DNA of 64,000 nt from Streptomyces sp. CC228A (GCF_021390935.1 NZ_JAJPUI010000015.1:1-64000); one strand, 5' to 3'. Positions 16,517 to 25,343 are shown, counted from the stretch's first letter. The notes: generated by a model not told the origin, from the sequence alone. Program-made: numbers and translations.

Positions 16517-17398
16517 CTAGGGGCGGGATGTGAAGGAATGGAGCCGGTCGACCTCGGTGAAGCCGGCCCGGTCGTACATGCCGTTGGCGGCGGTTCGGTC
16601 CCGCTCCGGGTCCCCCGCAAGGGCGTCATCGTCGACGTAGAGGATCGCCTCGCGGGCGCCGAGCCCGGCCAGCACGTCCAAAGCGGAGCCGAGCAGGGCC
16701 AGCCCCAGGCCTCGCCCTCGGGCGGCCGGGGTGACGCCGATCCACCACAGCACCCCGATCCCGGCGACCGCTCGCCCGATGGTGGCCTCCGCCAGGAGCT
16801 CCCCGCCCTCACGCACCTCCAGGCGCTTGCCCGGCGGGTCCTCGCAGTCGGTGACGGTGTACCGGGCGACGTGCGGCAGGCCGCCGATCGGCAGATCCGC
16901 GCGCATGTAGCGCCACAGGTCACGGCCGGCGAACCCAGCCGCCTCCAAGGCAGCCCGGGTCGCCGGGCGGTGCTTGGCCGGCAGGCCCTCCAACCCGAGG
17001 GCCAGAGCGGAGGCGAACTCGAAGGCGTGCACCGTGCGCGGGCCGAGCCGGTCCAGCGCGCGGGCGATCAGGGCCGCTGCGAGGACCCGGTCCTCGCGGC
17101 AGTGCAGCCACAGGATGAACCCCGCGCCGTCGCTGTGACGGGTGGAGTAGGAAACCGCGCCGAGCACCGTGCCCGCCGCGTTGCAGATCACCTCGGTAAC
17201 CGGCACCGCCAGCTCCGCCCACCATCCGCCGTCGACCGGTGAACGACCGGCCAGGGCCTCAGCGAGCATCGCCGGTGTGGTCAGAGGCTGGCCGGCCAGC
17301 CGGTCGGCAGCCACCAGATCCAGTACCGCCGCCTCGTCGCCGTCCTGGTAAGGCCGCACCGACAGCTGTGTCGCCGCACCGGGGGTCGTGATCGCCAC
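16517..17398 (-). CDS. GNAT-family N-acetyltransferase
   Basis: 293 residues from GTG 17398 (GGAAG lies 6 bases upstream). The protein looks like two tandem GNAT-like halves. The first begins LSVRPYQDGDEAAVLDLVAADRLAG and the second carries the acetyl-CoA loop VTPAARGRGLGLALLGSAL (R/QxxGxG/A) near residue 230, then FTEVDRLHSF. It should transfer an acetyl group from acetyl-CoA to an unknown amine; the substrate cannot be read from the sequence. It is isolated between small plasmid genes. Confidence 0.8.
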   Translation of the reverse strand: MAITTPGAATQLSVRPYQDGDEAAVLDLVAADRLAGQPLTTPAMLAEALAGRSPVDGGWWAELAVPVTEVICNAAGTVLGAVSYSTRHSDGAGFILWLHCREDRVLAAALIARALDRLGPRTVHAFEFASALALGLEGLPAKHRPATRAALEAAGFAGRDLWRYMRADLPIGGLPHVARYTVTDCEDPPGKRLEVREGGELLAEATIGRAVAGIGVLWWIGVTPAARGRGLGLALLGSALDVLAGLGAREAILYVDDDALAGDPERDRTAANGMYDRAGFTEVDRLHSFTSRP

Positions 17399-17699
17399 AG
17401 ACTGCTTCCGCCTTCCTCGCCGGATCTCTCCCCTCCAGCCTGCCCCGTCCGGCGCCCGCACGCCATCACCCCCCGGGTGAGGTCCGGGCGTGCTCCCCGT
17501 CTCCCCGGCCCTCGGGCGGAGCCCCCCGCTGGGCTGCCGCGTGCGTCGAGGGGGCGGGGTGCGTCAACCTGTGGCATGTTTCACGTCATTTCCCCCTTCG
17601 CGACCGTGAGCGGACGAGGGCCCCGTCCTACGATCCTCGTCACGCGCGGCGCCATCAGACCAGTGGCGCCGCATCAGAGAAAGAGAAGGGGGAAGATCC

Positions 17700-18080
17700 A
17701 TGACCTACCGCAGCCACCTTGCCGCCGTCCTGACCACCGTGGCATTGGTCGGGGGCACTCTGGCCACCGCCGGCCCGGCCCAGGCCGCGCCCAACGTACC
17801 CAACATCAGTAAGGGCAGCGGCAACCGCGCCGGTGTCCTGTGCGTCCAGCGCGGGGTCAACAACTGGGCGCAGCGCACCGGGCAGGGACGGCCTCTCGTG
17901 GAGGACAAGCTGTTCGGGTCCAAGACCGAGGCGTGGGTGAAGAAGTTCCAGCGGGCGTCCCGGCTGTCCGTCGACGGCATCGTGGGCAAGAACACCGGCA
18001 ACAGCATCCTGGACAACCTCACGAACGACGGCACCTGGCGGTCGGCCTGCTACGGCTACATCCCCAGCACGCGCCGCTAA
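17700..18080 (+). CDS. Secreted peptidoglycan-binding-like protein
   Basis: 126 residues. A Sec signal peptide (about residues 1-30, ending AQAA) is followed by one peptidoglycan_binding_1-like domain (LCVQRGVNNW, LVEDKLFGSKTEAWVKKFQRASRLSVDGIVGKNTGNSIL). Two cysteines (LCVQ and SACYG) could form a disulphide. The ATG follows a GGGGGAAG site. No catalytic domain is attached, so it may be a wall-binding effector or inhibitor. Confidence 0.8.
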   Translation: MTYRSHLAAVLTTVALVGGTLATAGPAQAAPNVPNISKGSGNRAGVLCVQRGVNNWAQRTGQGRPLVEDKLFGSKTEAWVKKFQRASRLSVDGIVGKNTGNSILDNLTNDGTWRSACYGYIPSTRR

Positions 18081-18171
18081 CACCGAGCGACCACTGCCCG
18101 TCCGCCTGCGGGCCCGGCGCGGCAGCAAGAACGCCGGGGCGGCCGCCTGCGCCGCCCCGGTGAGCTTGTCG

Positions 18172-18315
18172 TTGCAGCCGTTTGTCGACGCTCTGGCCGA
18201 GCTGGGCCAGGCGCAGGCCGACACCACGGGCTTCGTCACCCTGCCCACGTGGGCGCGGATACTGGAGCGGCATTTCCCGCCGGACCTCCCCGACCCCGGG
18301 TGCACCACCGAGTAG
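18172..18315 (+). pseudogene. Duplicate 3' fragment of the gene at 13821
   Basis: The 48 codons LQPFVDALAELGQAQADTTG to TTE-stop match the C-terminus of the 138-residue protein at 13821-14237 with few changes. No start codon or upstream part of that gene is present. Confidence 0.8.
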
Positions 18316-18477
18316 GCCGGGACACCGGATCTGCGGCTGCGGGCGCAGCGGGCCCGTCGGACCACCGCGCGCGGCCGCGAACGCCCGTACCCGCATTGCC
18401 CGGCGCGCCGTGCCGTCGCCGTTCCCACGCGCCTGGGCGGGTACCGTCCTGGCGTCGAAGCCGGAACGGAGGACCAC

Positions 18478-19002
18478 GTGTCGCATGCTCCCGACCACGG
18501 TGGACGGATCGGGCCGATGCTGCGTCGGCTGCGGGAGTCCCGCGGGCTGACGGAGGCGGAGACGGCCGAGAGGCTGGGCGGATACGCACGCCGGCCGACG
18601 CTGACGGCCACGGAGATCAGCCGGTGGGAGCTGGAACGGGACGGCCGAACGCCGGGGCCGTACTGGCTGGCGCAGATCGCCGGATACTTCGACGTACCGC
18701 TGGTGGTGTTACAGCAAGCCCGTGCCGCATCGAGGGCAGCCCGGGTATCGGCGGAGCCCGCGCAGTCCGGGGCGGACGCGTTGGCCCGGCTGGCGCTCCC
18801 CGAGAACGCGATGACGCCCGGCCAGAGGGGAGTGACGCGCGGCCGTGCGGGCGGCGGCGCGGAGTCCTCGGAAGACAGGCGCCATCGGCCGAGACGTAGG
18901 TGTACCCCCACTCAGCAGGGACCGGCGCCTGTCGGCCTAACGGATTGGCCCCTGCTTGCGTATATTGATCAGAAACTCATGGGGTTCTCGTCCATGACGT
19001 AG
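18478..19002 (+). CDS. XRE-family HTH regulator with C-terminus cut by IS630
   Basis: 174 codons from GTG 18478 (GGAGG upstream). An XRE HTH occupies residues 12-75 (MLRRLRESRGLTEAETAERLGG, TATEISRWELERDG, YWLAQIAGYFDVPLVVLQQ). It should bind DNA as a dimer. The last 13 codons (IDQKLMGFSSMT and stop) come from the IS630 element that begins at 18965, so the original C-terminus is lost; the region from about residue 100 to the junction is also low complexity. The DNA-binding domain is complete. Confidence 0.75.
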   Translation: MSHAPDHGGRIGPMLRRLRESRGLTEAETAERLGGYARRPTLTATEISRWELERDGRTPGPYWLAQIAGYFDVPLVVLQQARAASRAARVSAEPAQSGADALARLALPENAMTPGQRGVTRGRAGGGAESSEDRRHRPRRRCTPTQQGPAPVGLTDWPLLAYIDQKLMGFSSMT

Positions 19003-20057
19003 CGGACGTGTGGGCCACCGAAGTAGCCGCGGACGATGTGCGGCTGACGCTGACGCCTGCGGAAGAAGCGGCGGGTTTCGGCAGCGAGTTCGGCCTGGTC
19101 GCGGGCCCGGTGCTGCTTGGGCAGGCTGTGCTTGAGGTCGGCGTTGACCAGCTCGTCGGGGTTCAGCTCGGGCGAGTACGGGGGCAGGAAGTGCAGCTCT
19201 ACATCATCGGGGTGGGCGGCGAGCCAGTCGCGGACCTTCTTCGAGCGGTGCGCGGAGTGACCGTCGACCACGAGGTGGACCTTGTGGTCGAAGTGGCCGG
19301 CGAGCCGGCCCAGGAAGCGGCACATCACTTCGGCGGTGAAGGACTCGGTGAAGACCATGAAGTGCATCCGGCCCTTGGTGCTGATCGCCGACATCGCGTT
19401 CACGGAGAACCGGTTCCCGCTCCGCCGCACGACGGGCGTCTTCCCCTTCTCACCCCAGGTGCGGCCGGTGACCTGGTCGGATCGGATGCCGACCTGGTCG
19501 GCGAAGAGGATCTCGCCGCCGTCTTTCTTCGCCTGCACGCGGATCTTCGGCCAGGTCTCTTCATGCCAGCGCCGGACGGCCTCGGGGTCCTGCTCGACGG
19601 CCCGCTTGTCCGGGCGCTGGAAGGACAGCCCCCATCGCTTCAAATACTTGCCCACCCCCACCTCGGTCAGCCGCACCCGGTACAGCTTCGCGATCAGCTC
19701 GCCCACCAGCCGCCGTGTCCACAGCTGACCGGAAAGCCCCACGTCACACGGCCGGTGGTCCAGGACCGCCTGCCGCACCGCGGCCTGCTCGGCCTCCCCG
19801 AGCACCTGGTGCACACCGACCGGCTTACCCCGAGGACGCATGACCAGGGCCTCCCGACCACCGGCCTGCCACTTCGCCCACCAGCCGTCGACCGCCTTCA
19901 GCGACACCCCGAACACTGCCGCCACGTCCTCGCGGTCCCGCCCCGCCATCAGAGCGGCCACCGCCCGCAGCCGCAGGGCCTCCTGCGCCGACGGCGACAG
20001 ATGCCGCGCGTCCCCCACCAGATCGCTCACACCCACCCAACGACCCAGAACCCAAAC
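18965..20057. mobile_element. IS630-family element, copy 2, right end truncated
   Basis: Same element as 5926-7031. The left end is intact (TA at 18963-18964, then TTGATCAGAAAC), but the right end stops 13 bp short, at CCCAAAC, where an IS3 element begins. The transposase gene remains complete, but with one terminal repeat missing the element should be immobile on its own. Confidence 0.93.
18969..20036 (-). CDS. IS630-family transposase, copy 2
   Basis: 355 residues, identical to the protein at 5930-6997 (HTH, then DDE domain). The reading frame is open further upstream into the neighbouring IS3 DNA, but that extension is not coding-like; the start is placed at the same codon as copy 1. It could still act in trans on copy 1. 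Confidence 0.92.
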   Translation of the reverse strand: MGVSDLVGDARHLSPSAQEALRLRAVAALMAGRDREDVAAVFGVSLKAVDGWWAKWQAGGREALVMRPRGKPVGVHQVLGEAEQAAVRQAVLDHRPCDVGLSGQLWTRRLVGELIAKLYRVRLTEVGVGKYLKRWGLSFQRPDKRAVEQDPEAVRRWHEETWPKIRVQAKKDGGEILFADQVGIRSDQVTGRTWGEKGKTPVVRRSGNRFSVNAMSAISTKGRMHFMVFTESFTAEVMCRFLGRLAGHFDHKVHLVVDGHSAHRSKKVRDWLAAHPDDVELHFLPPYSPELNPDELVNADLKHSLPKQHRARDQAELAAETRRFFRRRQRQPHIVRGYFGGPHVRYVMDENPMSF

Positions 20058-20095
20058 TGAGCTGCCCCGAGTTTCGTAGAGTCTGGTGATCTCGT

Positions 20096-20980
20096 TCAGG
20101 CGGACTGCGGGGTGGCTTCCTGTTGTCGACGCCAGGCGCGTTCGTACTCGGCGGGCGGTACGTAGTCGAGGGCTGAGTGGAGCCGTTCCTCGTTGTACCA
20201 CGCGACCCACTGGAAGATCGCCCGCTCGACCTGGTCGACGTCCTGCCAAGGGCCCTGCATCTCGATCAGCTCGGCCTTGAAGGTGCCGTTCAACGCCTCG
20301 GCCATCGCGTTGCCATAGCTGTCCGCGACCGAGCCGACCGAGGCCGAAGCCCCGATCTCGGACAGCCTCTCGGTATACCGAATGGATACGTACTGCGACC
20401 AGCGGTCGCTGTGATGAATGAGGCCGGAGCCCTTCTTGATCCTCCGCCTCCACAACGCCATCTCCAGGGCATCCAACGGCAGTTCAGTCCGCATATGGTT
20501 CGCGACCTGCCAGCCGACGATCATCCGCGAGTACACGTCCAGGACGAACGCCACGTACGCCCAGCCGGACCAGGTGCGCACATACGTCATGTCCGCCACC
20601 CACAGCTGGTCCGGCCGCGAGGCGGTGAAATCCCGGTCGACCAGGTCCGGCGGGCGGGGCGCCGACGGCTCCGGCACGGTGGTCCGCCGCCGCTGCCCGC
20701 GGATCACGCCCTCCAGGCCCAGCTCGCCCATCAGCCGCTCGACGGTGCAGCGGGCCACCACCACACCCTCGCGCCGCAGCGCACGGGTGATCCGCCGAAC
20801 CCCATAGGTGCCGCCGGACTCGGAGTGAACCTGCTCGATCAGTGGCATGAGCTGCTCGTCACGGAGCCGGCGCGCGGACTTCGGCCGCTTCTTGCGGGCG
20901 TAGTAGGCGGACTCGGACCAGCCGAGCACCCGGCATACGGGCCCGACCCCGAAGCCGTCTTCTTTCAGGCTGTCGATCAC
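20096..20980 (-). CDS. IS3-family OrfB (DDE transposase)
   Basis: 294 residues. HTH_21 region (YGVRRITRALRREG) followed by an rve-type integrase core with candidate catalytic D in WVADMTY, D in HHSDRWSQY and E in EALNGTFKAELI. The usual HSDRGSQY motif has W in place of G here. GTG 20980 overlaps the OrfA stop (GTGA); IS3 elements normally make an OrfAB fusion by frameshifting in this overlap. Confidence 0.9.
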   Translation of the reverse strand: MIDSLKEDGFGVGPVCRVLGWSESAYYARKKRPKSARRLRDEQLMPLIEQVHSESGGTYGVRRITRALRREGVVVARCTVERLMGELGLEGVIRGQRRRTTVPEPSAPRPPDLVDRDFTASRPDQLWVADMTYVRTWSGWAYVAFVLDVYSRMIVGWQVANHMRTELPLDALEMALWRRRIKKGSGLIHHSDRWSQYVSIRYTERLSEIGASASVGSVADSYGNAMAEALNGTFKAELIEMQGPWQDVDQVERAIFQWVAWYNEERLHSALDYVPPAEYERAWRRQQEATPQSA

Positions 20981-21288
20981 CTGGTCGGCCTCGTCCGGGG
21001 ACGGTCGAGCTCCCGGGCAAAAAGCGCACTCGCCGCTTTGAGGATCTCGTTCGCCCGCCTCAACTCCGCTACTTCCTTGCGAAGTTGCTTCAGCTCCTCG
21101 TGCTCCGCGGTGGTCAGCCGGTCGTCGCGTTTGCCGCTGTCCGCCTCGGCCTGGCGGACCCAGCCGCGCAGGGCCTCCTTGTGGATGCCCAGGTCCTTCG
21201 CGACATGCGCGATCGGACGGCCGGTGGTGCGGACTTCGCGGACGGCCCGCTCGCGGAGTTCGTCCGGGTACTTACGTGGTGCTGGCAC
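20977..21288 (-). CDS. IS3-family OrfA (HTH protein)
   Basis: 103 residues with an HTH_Tnp_1 domain (YPDELRERAVREV, IAHVAKDLGIHKEALRGWVRQ) and a leucine-zipper-like segment (HEELKQLRKEVAELRRANEILK). It binds the element ends and partners OrfB. Confidence 0.9.
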   Translation of the reverse strand: MPAPRKYPDELRERAVREVRTTGRPIAHVAKDLGIHKEALRGWVRQAEADSGKRDDRLTTAEHEELKQLRKEVAELRRANEILKAASALFARELDRPRTRPTR

Positions 21289-21360
21289 TGCTCGTGGTTC
21301 TCCTTCGGGCCAGGATCATAAGCCTGGCTTCAGGGACTCCACGAAACTCGGGTCAGCTCA

Positions 21361-21975
21361 GCTCAGTGTCGGCGGCGTCTGCGTCGGTGCCTGACCACCA
21401 CAGCCAAACCGGCTTCGGGGTGGCTGTGGTGGTCAGGTGGTTGATGTCCAGGCGGATCACGGTGCCTTCGATGATGGGCAGGGTGCCCTCGGCTGTGGCC
21501 CAGGACGAGCGGTGGGTGAGCTTGGGGTGGAGCCGGTCCCACGAGCGTGCTCGGGCGGTGCCGTAGAGGCGTGTGTCGGTGACGGTTTCGGTGTCCGGGG
21601 TGCCCCAGGTGTCGGGCTGGCCGAAGACGAACCCGCCGCCGTGCCGGGGCGGTCGGCCCCGGGTGTGAGGCTGCCGCGGCGGGGCCGGCCTGCGCGGACG
21701 CGGTCCGGGCGCATCCCGGCCAGGACCTGCACCGGCAGGTCCCGCAGGAGATGGGCTAGGCGGGGTGCGTTGGAGCCAGCGTCCGCGATGACCGGGACGT
21801 CCGGTCGCCGCTCGGCCACTGACCTGCGGTGATCAGCGGTTCGACCAGGTCGCGCAGCTGCCGGGCGTGACGGTGGCGGCTTCGTCCCCGGGCGCCAGAC
21901 GCAGTGCGTCCAGCGGGGCGGTCCACGAGCTGCGGCCCGGCTTCAGCGCGCACGCGATCGAGTACCCGTCCGGAT
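21361..21975 (-). pseudogene. Decayed transposase, C-terminal half
   Basis: Minus-strand conceptual translation gives GYSIACALKPGRSSW, RQLRDLVEPLITAGQW, VPVIADAGSNAPRLAHLL, SWDRLHPKLTHRSSW and LPIIEGTVIRLDINHL with at least three frameshifts. The 3' end is cut by the IS3 element. From memory it resembles the NF041680-type putative transposases common in Streptomyces. The N-terminal half is missing. Confidence 0.7.
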
Positions 21976-22001
21976 CCCGGCCGAGGGAGCCGGGAGCGCG
22001 G

Positions 22002-22033
22002 GAGGGCCGCCACCCTGGAGGGTGGCGGCCCTC
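22002..22033. terminator. Perfect 15-bp stem hairpin
   Basis: GAGGGCCGCCACCCT (22002-22016) and AGGGTGGCGGCCCTC (22019-22033) form a nearly loopless palindrome. It lies between IS remnants and the pump/deaminase operon and probably ends minus-strand transcription from that operon. Confidence 0.75.
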
Positions 22034-22175
22034 GGCCCTCGGTCGGGTCGTCAGATGTCCACGTTGAGCCGCCCACGGAAGCGGCGCCACGGGGTCACCA
22101 CCCGGCGGGAGTGCCCCGGGCGGTCTTCGGCGGACTCGCCGACCCGGGCCCTCGCCACCGCCGCCCAGGCCTTCC

Positions 22176-22448
22176 TCACCTACTGCGAAGATCCACATCC
22201 GGAAGACGCGGCTCGCGAGAACGCGGGTTCGTCGCGCAGGGGCGAGCGGGGCGGCCGTGGACGGTCCGCACCTCGCGGTACGGTTCGCCGGTGCCGGCGG
22301 CGGCCATGGGCGCGGACGGGTCGGGGCTGCCGCGGTCGGTGAAGGCGAGGCGGGCGGTGTCGCCGCAGGCGGGGGTGGACAGGACGTGCCGGCCCGGTTC
22401 GGTACGGGGTATGCCGGTGGCGGAGGTGAAGTGGGCACGGATGCTCAC
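22176..22448 (-). CDS. Small hypothetical protein at the end of the deaminase operon
   Basis: 90 residues from GTG 22448, one base after the stop of the DsbA-like gene, so probably co-transcribed. The N-terminus SIRAHFTSATGIPRTEPGRHVLS and two short charged stretches look protein-like; the final third is Arg/Pro rich and could be read-through of a truncated gene. Family unknown. Confidence 0.4.
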   Translation of the reverse strand: MSIRAHFTSATGIPRTEPGRHVLSTPACGDTARLAFTDRGSPDPSAPMAAAGTGEPYREVRTVHGRPARPCATNPRSREPRLPDVDLRSR

Positions 22449-22449
22449 G

Positions 22450-23175
22450 TCAGCAGCCTCCGTCCACGCTGCAGGCGGCGCCGTGGATCGCGGCCTCCTC
22501 CTCTCGCGCGGCCTGGGCGTCGAGGATCGCCTTGCGCAGCTGGGGAACGCTGGGGACGCCCTCGATGCGGGTGTCGCCGACGAGGAGGGTGGGCACGGAC
22601 TGGATGCGGTGGGCGGCGGCCTCGCGCAGGGCGTCCTGGTGGGCGGCGCTGTACGTTCCGTCGTCGAGGGCCTTGCGCAGCGCCTGGCCGTCCAGGCCGA
22701 TCTCCTCCGCGAGCCGGACGAGGACGTCCGGCTGTCCGAGGTCCTGGTCCTCCTGGAAGAAGGCGCGGAACATGCGGGCGGTGTACTCGGTGCCCTTGCC
22801 CTGTTCGGCGGCGTACTGGTAGCCCTCGAACGCGAGCCGCGTGTAGGGCTGCGGGGAGACGGTGGGCAGCGTGATGTCGACGCCCATGCGGCGGGCCATG
22901 GGGTAGACGGCACGCTGCCAGATGGCGGGCAGGTACTCGTCCTCCGGGCGCAGGGTGGGGTGCGGGTGGGGCCGCAGCTCGAAGGGCTTCCACTCGATCT
23001 CGACATCGATGCCGAGGCCCTCGACCGCCTCTTCGAGGGGGCCTTCCGCCAGCATGCAGAAGGGACAGACGTAGTCGGACCAGATCCGGATCTTCACCGA
23101 GTCGCTCTTGGCCTGGCCGTTCGGTGTGCGGTCGTCTGCCGCCGGGGCCTTGTCGCTGGTTGCCTGGTCGCTCAC
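22450..23175 (-). CDS. DsbA-family (FrnE-like) thiol oxidoreductase
   Basis: 241 residues from GTG 23175, which overlaps the stop of the deaminase-like gene. A thioredoxin-fold CPFC active site lies at about residues 37-40 (WSDYVCPFC), followed by the helical insertion of DsbA/2-hydroxychromene-2-carboxylate isomerase-like proteins and a cis-Pro region SVPTLLVG. There is no signal peptide, so it should be cytoplasmic, as for FrnE. FrnE-type proteins occur in antibiotic clusters (frenolicin) and in redox repair. The C-terminus ends CSVDGGC, two further cysteines. Confidence 0.85.
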   Translation of the reverse strand: MSDQATSDKAPAADDRTPNGQAKSDSVKIRIWSDYVCPFCMLAEGPLEEAVEGLGIDVEIEWKPFELRPHPHPTLRPEDEYLPAIWQRAVYPMARRMGVDITLPTVSPQPYTRLAFEGYQYAAEQGKGTEYTARMFRAFFQEDQDLGQPDVLVRLAEEIGLDGQALRKALDDGTYSAAHQDALREAAAHRIQSVPTLLVGDTRIEGVPSVPQLRKAILDAQAAREEEAAIHGAACSVDGGC

Positions 23176-23657
23176 TGCAGTCCGCCCTTCCGGCGTGCCA
23201 GGAACTCCTGGAACGGCACTTCGTGATTCTCGATGGGGGCGTGCGTCACCTTCAGTGGCCACGCGGTGGGGTCGGTGGAGAAGATGGTGTACGAGCCGGC
23301 GTAGTCGAAGCCGTAGGCGGCCGCGGTCCTGCGGTCGGCGGCGTACACGATGTGCTCGACGTCGAAGTAGAGGGCCGCCATGTAGCACAGCGCGCAGGGC
23401 TCGCCCGAGGCGATGAGCGTGGCTCCCGCGACGCCGAACCGGCCGGCCTTGCGCGTCGCCGCGCGCAGGGCGACGACTTCGGCGTGGGCGGTGGGGTCGT
23501 TGTCCTCGGCGACGCGGTTGAAGCCGGTGCCCAGGACGCGGCCGTCGCGTACGACGATCCCTGAGAAGGGGATGCCGCCCTCGGCGACGTGCTGTCGGCT
23601 GATCCTGACCGCTTCCTCCACGTGAGGGGTGAGCTGGTCGAGTAAGTCAAGAGGCAT
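23172..23657 (-). CDS. Nucleoside/cytidine deaminase-like zinc enzyme
   Basis: 161 residues of the CMP/dCMP deaminase superfamily. The zinc site is complete: HAE in PTAHAEVVAL and PCxxC in GEPCALCYMA. It should deaminate a base, nucleoside or related amine in the cytoplasm; guanine and tRNA-adenosine deaminases share this layout, as do tailoring enzymes. It overlaps the DsbA-like gene and follows the SMR pair on the same strand. Confidence 0.85.
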   Translation of the reverse strand: MPLDLLDQLTPHVEEAVRISRQHVAEGGIPFSGIVVRDGRVLGTGFNRVAEDNDPTAHAEVVALRAATRKAGRFGVAGATLIASGEPCALCYMAALYFDVEHIVYAADRRTAAAYGFDYAGSYTIFSTDPTAWPLKVTHAPIENHEVPFQEFLARRKGGLQ

Positions 23658-23768
23658 GGCGGAGTGAGTCCTTGGGAGACGGGGGGCGGTTGGGCGGAGG
23701 TGCCGCGCGGGCCGCGGGGGGGCGGCCCGTCGTCCTCGCCGAGAGCAGCCCGGGGGTGCTGGGTGCGC

Positions 23769-24179
23769 TCAGACGCCGGCGCTCTGGGCGGCCTGCGGCC
23801 GCTCGACGGCTGCCTGGGTGTCGTCCGCGCCGCTCGTCTTGTCGGCGAGCTTCAGCCAGACGACGCCCGCGATGATGACGGCGAGCCACACCGACTGGAC
23901 GAGGTTGAGCTGCTCGTCGAAGAAGACGGGGCCGAGCGCCGCGGCTCCGACGGCTCCGATGCCGGCCCAGACGGCGTAGCCGGTGCCGACGTCGATGGTC
24001 TTGAGGGCGACGCTCAGCGCCCACAGGGTCAGCAGGAAGAAGACGACGGCGACCAGGGACCAGGTCAGCTGGGTGAAGCCGTCGCTGCCGCCGACGGAGA
24101 GTGCGTAGCCGATCTCGAACATGCCGGCGAGGAGGAGCATGAGCCAGGCGTTGGCCGCGGAGCTGTTGTTCGAGGACAT
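23769..24179 (-). CDS. SMR-family efflux subunit, long partner
   Basis: 136 residues with four transmembrane helices. The essential membrane glutamate is in GMFEIGYALSVG (helix 1), and helices 2-4 (LVAVVFFLLTLWALSVAL, GTGYAVWAGIGAVGAAAL, SVWLAVIIAGVVWLKLAD) follow the small multidrug resistance pattern. A hydrophilic tail of about 30 residues is longer than usual. Paired unequal SMR genes such as ebrAB or ykkCD form heterodimeric proton antiporters. ATG 24179 has AAAGGAA upstream. Confidence 0.9.
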   Translation of the reverse strand: MSSNNSSAANAWLMLLLAGMFEIGYALSVGGSDGFTQLTWSLVAVVFFLLTLWALSVALKTIDVGTGYAVWAGIGAVGAAALGPVFFDEQLNLVQSVWLAVIIAGVVWLKLADKTSGADDTQAAVERPQAAQSAGV

Positions 24180-24324
24180 GAGCGGAGGTTCCTTTCGGTA
24201 AGGCGTGGAGGCCTGGGGGGTGGGAGGGCGCGCGGCGCGCAGGCCCGCGGGGCACACGGAGCCGATGAGGGGGAGGCGCGCAGGCCCGAGGTGGGCTTGC
24301 CGGTCGGCCGGGGGCGGCCGCGGA

Positions 24325-24645
24325 TCAGGCGGCGCCGCTGAGCTGGAGGCCGACGACCCCGACGATGACGGCCGCGATGCCCAGGGCCTTCTTCCAGTTG
24401 AGCTTCTGGCCGAACAGCAGGGCGCCGAGCAGGGTGATGCCGACGCCGGAGACCGAGGTCCACAGGGCGTAGCCGACGCCGACGTTGAACGTCAGCAGGG
24501 CACGGCTGAGGAAGTAGGTGCCGAGGGCTCCGCTGACCAGTGTGATCGCGGTCCATTTGCGGTTCTTGAAGCCTTCGGCCTTGCCTGCCGCGAGTGCGAC
24601 GCCGATCTCGAAGACGACGGCGATGGCGAGGTAGAGCCACTGCAT
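24325..24645 (-). CDS. SMR-family efflux subunit, short partner
   Basis: 106 residues, the usual SMR length, with four helices and the key glutamate in VVFEIGVALAAG. ATG 24645 (GAAGGGG upstream) is preferred over the earlier in-frame ATG 24678, which would add a charged leader. It is the first gene of the minus-strand operon and is divergent from a MarR regulator, suggesting regulated export of a small cation or pathway product. Confidence 0.9.
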   Translation of the reverse strand: MQWLYLAIAVVFEIGVALAAGKAEGFKNRKWTAITLVSGALGTYFLSRALLTFNVGVGYALWTSVSGVGITLLGALLFGQKLNWKKALGIAAVIVGVVGLQLSGAA

Positions 24646-24667
24646 GAGGGAAGCCCCTTCCGTTGAT

Positions 24668-24685
24668 TGCTTGTGCATGCAAGCA
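24668..24685. promoter_or_regulatory. Inverted repeat operator TGCTTG-N6-CAAGCA between pump and MarR genes
   Basis: TGCTTG and CAAGCA are separated by TGCATG, in the divergent region between the SMR operon and the marR-type gene. The same half-sites form a perfect palindrome at 25453-25468 before the biosynthetic operon. A further partial copy (AGCTTGCATGAGCAT) lies near 24731. These are candidate MarR sites. Confidence 0.65.
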
Positions 24686-24786
24686 CATCATTGCCGACTA
24701 CCCCCTGGGGCGCAATCGGAGAAACGCGATGAGCTTGCATGAGCATGTACTCTGGTGTCAAACAGGCACTCCCCGAGGACGCACTT

Positions 24787-25236
24787 ATGGCAACTTCACC
24801 CCTCGCAGCCCAGCACAACTCCGACCAAGCCGTGTGGACCCGCGTGCTCGCGGTCCACGCGCACGTCGAACGCCAGCTGGCGGCGGCCCTCCAGCGGCGG
24901 CACGCGATCGGCCTGTCGGAGTTCCGCTCCCTGGAGCACCTGCACCGCTCCGAGACGAGCGAGCTGCGGATGCAGGACCTGGCCGACAAGGTGGGCCTCG
25001 GCCAGTCGTCGGTGACGCGCCTCGTGGGCCGGCTGGAGTCGGCGGGCTTCGCCTTCAAGGACCTGTGCCCCTCGGACAAGCGGGGCGTCTACGCGGTCAT
25101 CACCGACGAGGGCCGCCAACGCTACGAGGCCGCGCGCGCCACCTACGCGGAAACCCTTTCCTCCGCACTGAACACGTTCGCCGCCGACCCCGAGCTCGGC
25201 GCGACGGTCCGCGCACTGCGCACGCCCCGGGACTGA
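24787..25236 (+). CDS. MarR-family transcriptional regulator
   Basis: 149 residues. The winged helix is clear: LSEFRSLEHLHRSETSELRMQDLADKVGLGQSSVTRLVGRLESAGF, wing KDLCPSDKRGVYAVITDEG, with flanking dimerisation helices. ATG 24787 has GAGGAC upstream; an earlier ATG at 24739 lies in the operator region. It is divergent from the SMR pump and followed by a strong terminator and the biosynthetic operon, both with matching palindromes. It probably represses both until a pathway product binds. Confidence 0.88.
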   Translation: MATSPLAAQHNSDQAVWTRVLAVHAHVERQLAAALQRRHAIGLSEFRSLEHLHRSETSELRMQDLADKVGLGQSSVTRLVGRLESAGFAFKDLCPSDKRGVYAVITDEGRQRYEAARATYAETLSSALNTFAADPELGATVRALRTPRD

Positions 25237-25343
25237 CGGGACCCCCGCCCCCGCACCGCCCCCACCACCCCGCACAGCACGCCACGGCACGCTGCGGCAT
25301 GCCGTGACACGGCCGCCACCCCCGACATCGCCACAGCACGGCC

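Larger units (their letters stand above)
20058..21360. mobile_element. IS3-family element (1,303 bp)
   Basis: Terminal inverted repeats begin TGAGCTG at 20058 and end CAGCTCA at 21360. Over about 25 bases they match except at two or three positions, and they have the TG...CA ends of IS3 elements. Two overlapping minus-strand frames encode OrfA and OrfB. No target duplication is seen: the left flank is cut IS630 and the right flank a cut transposase gene, so a deletion or recombination followed insertion. Confidence 0.9.
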
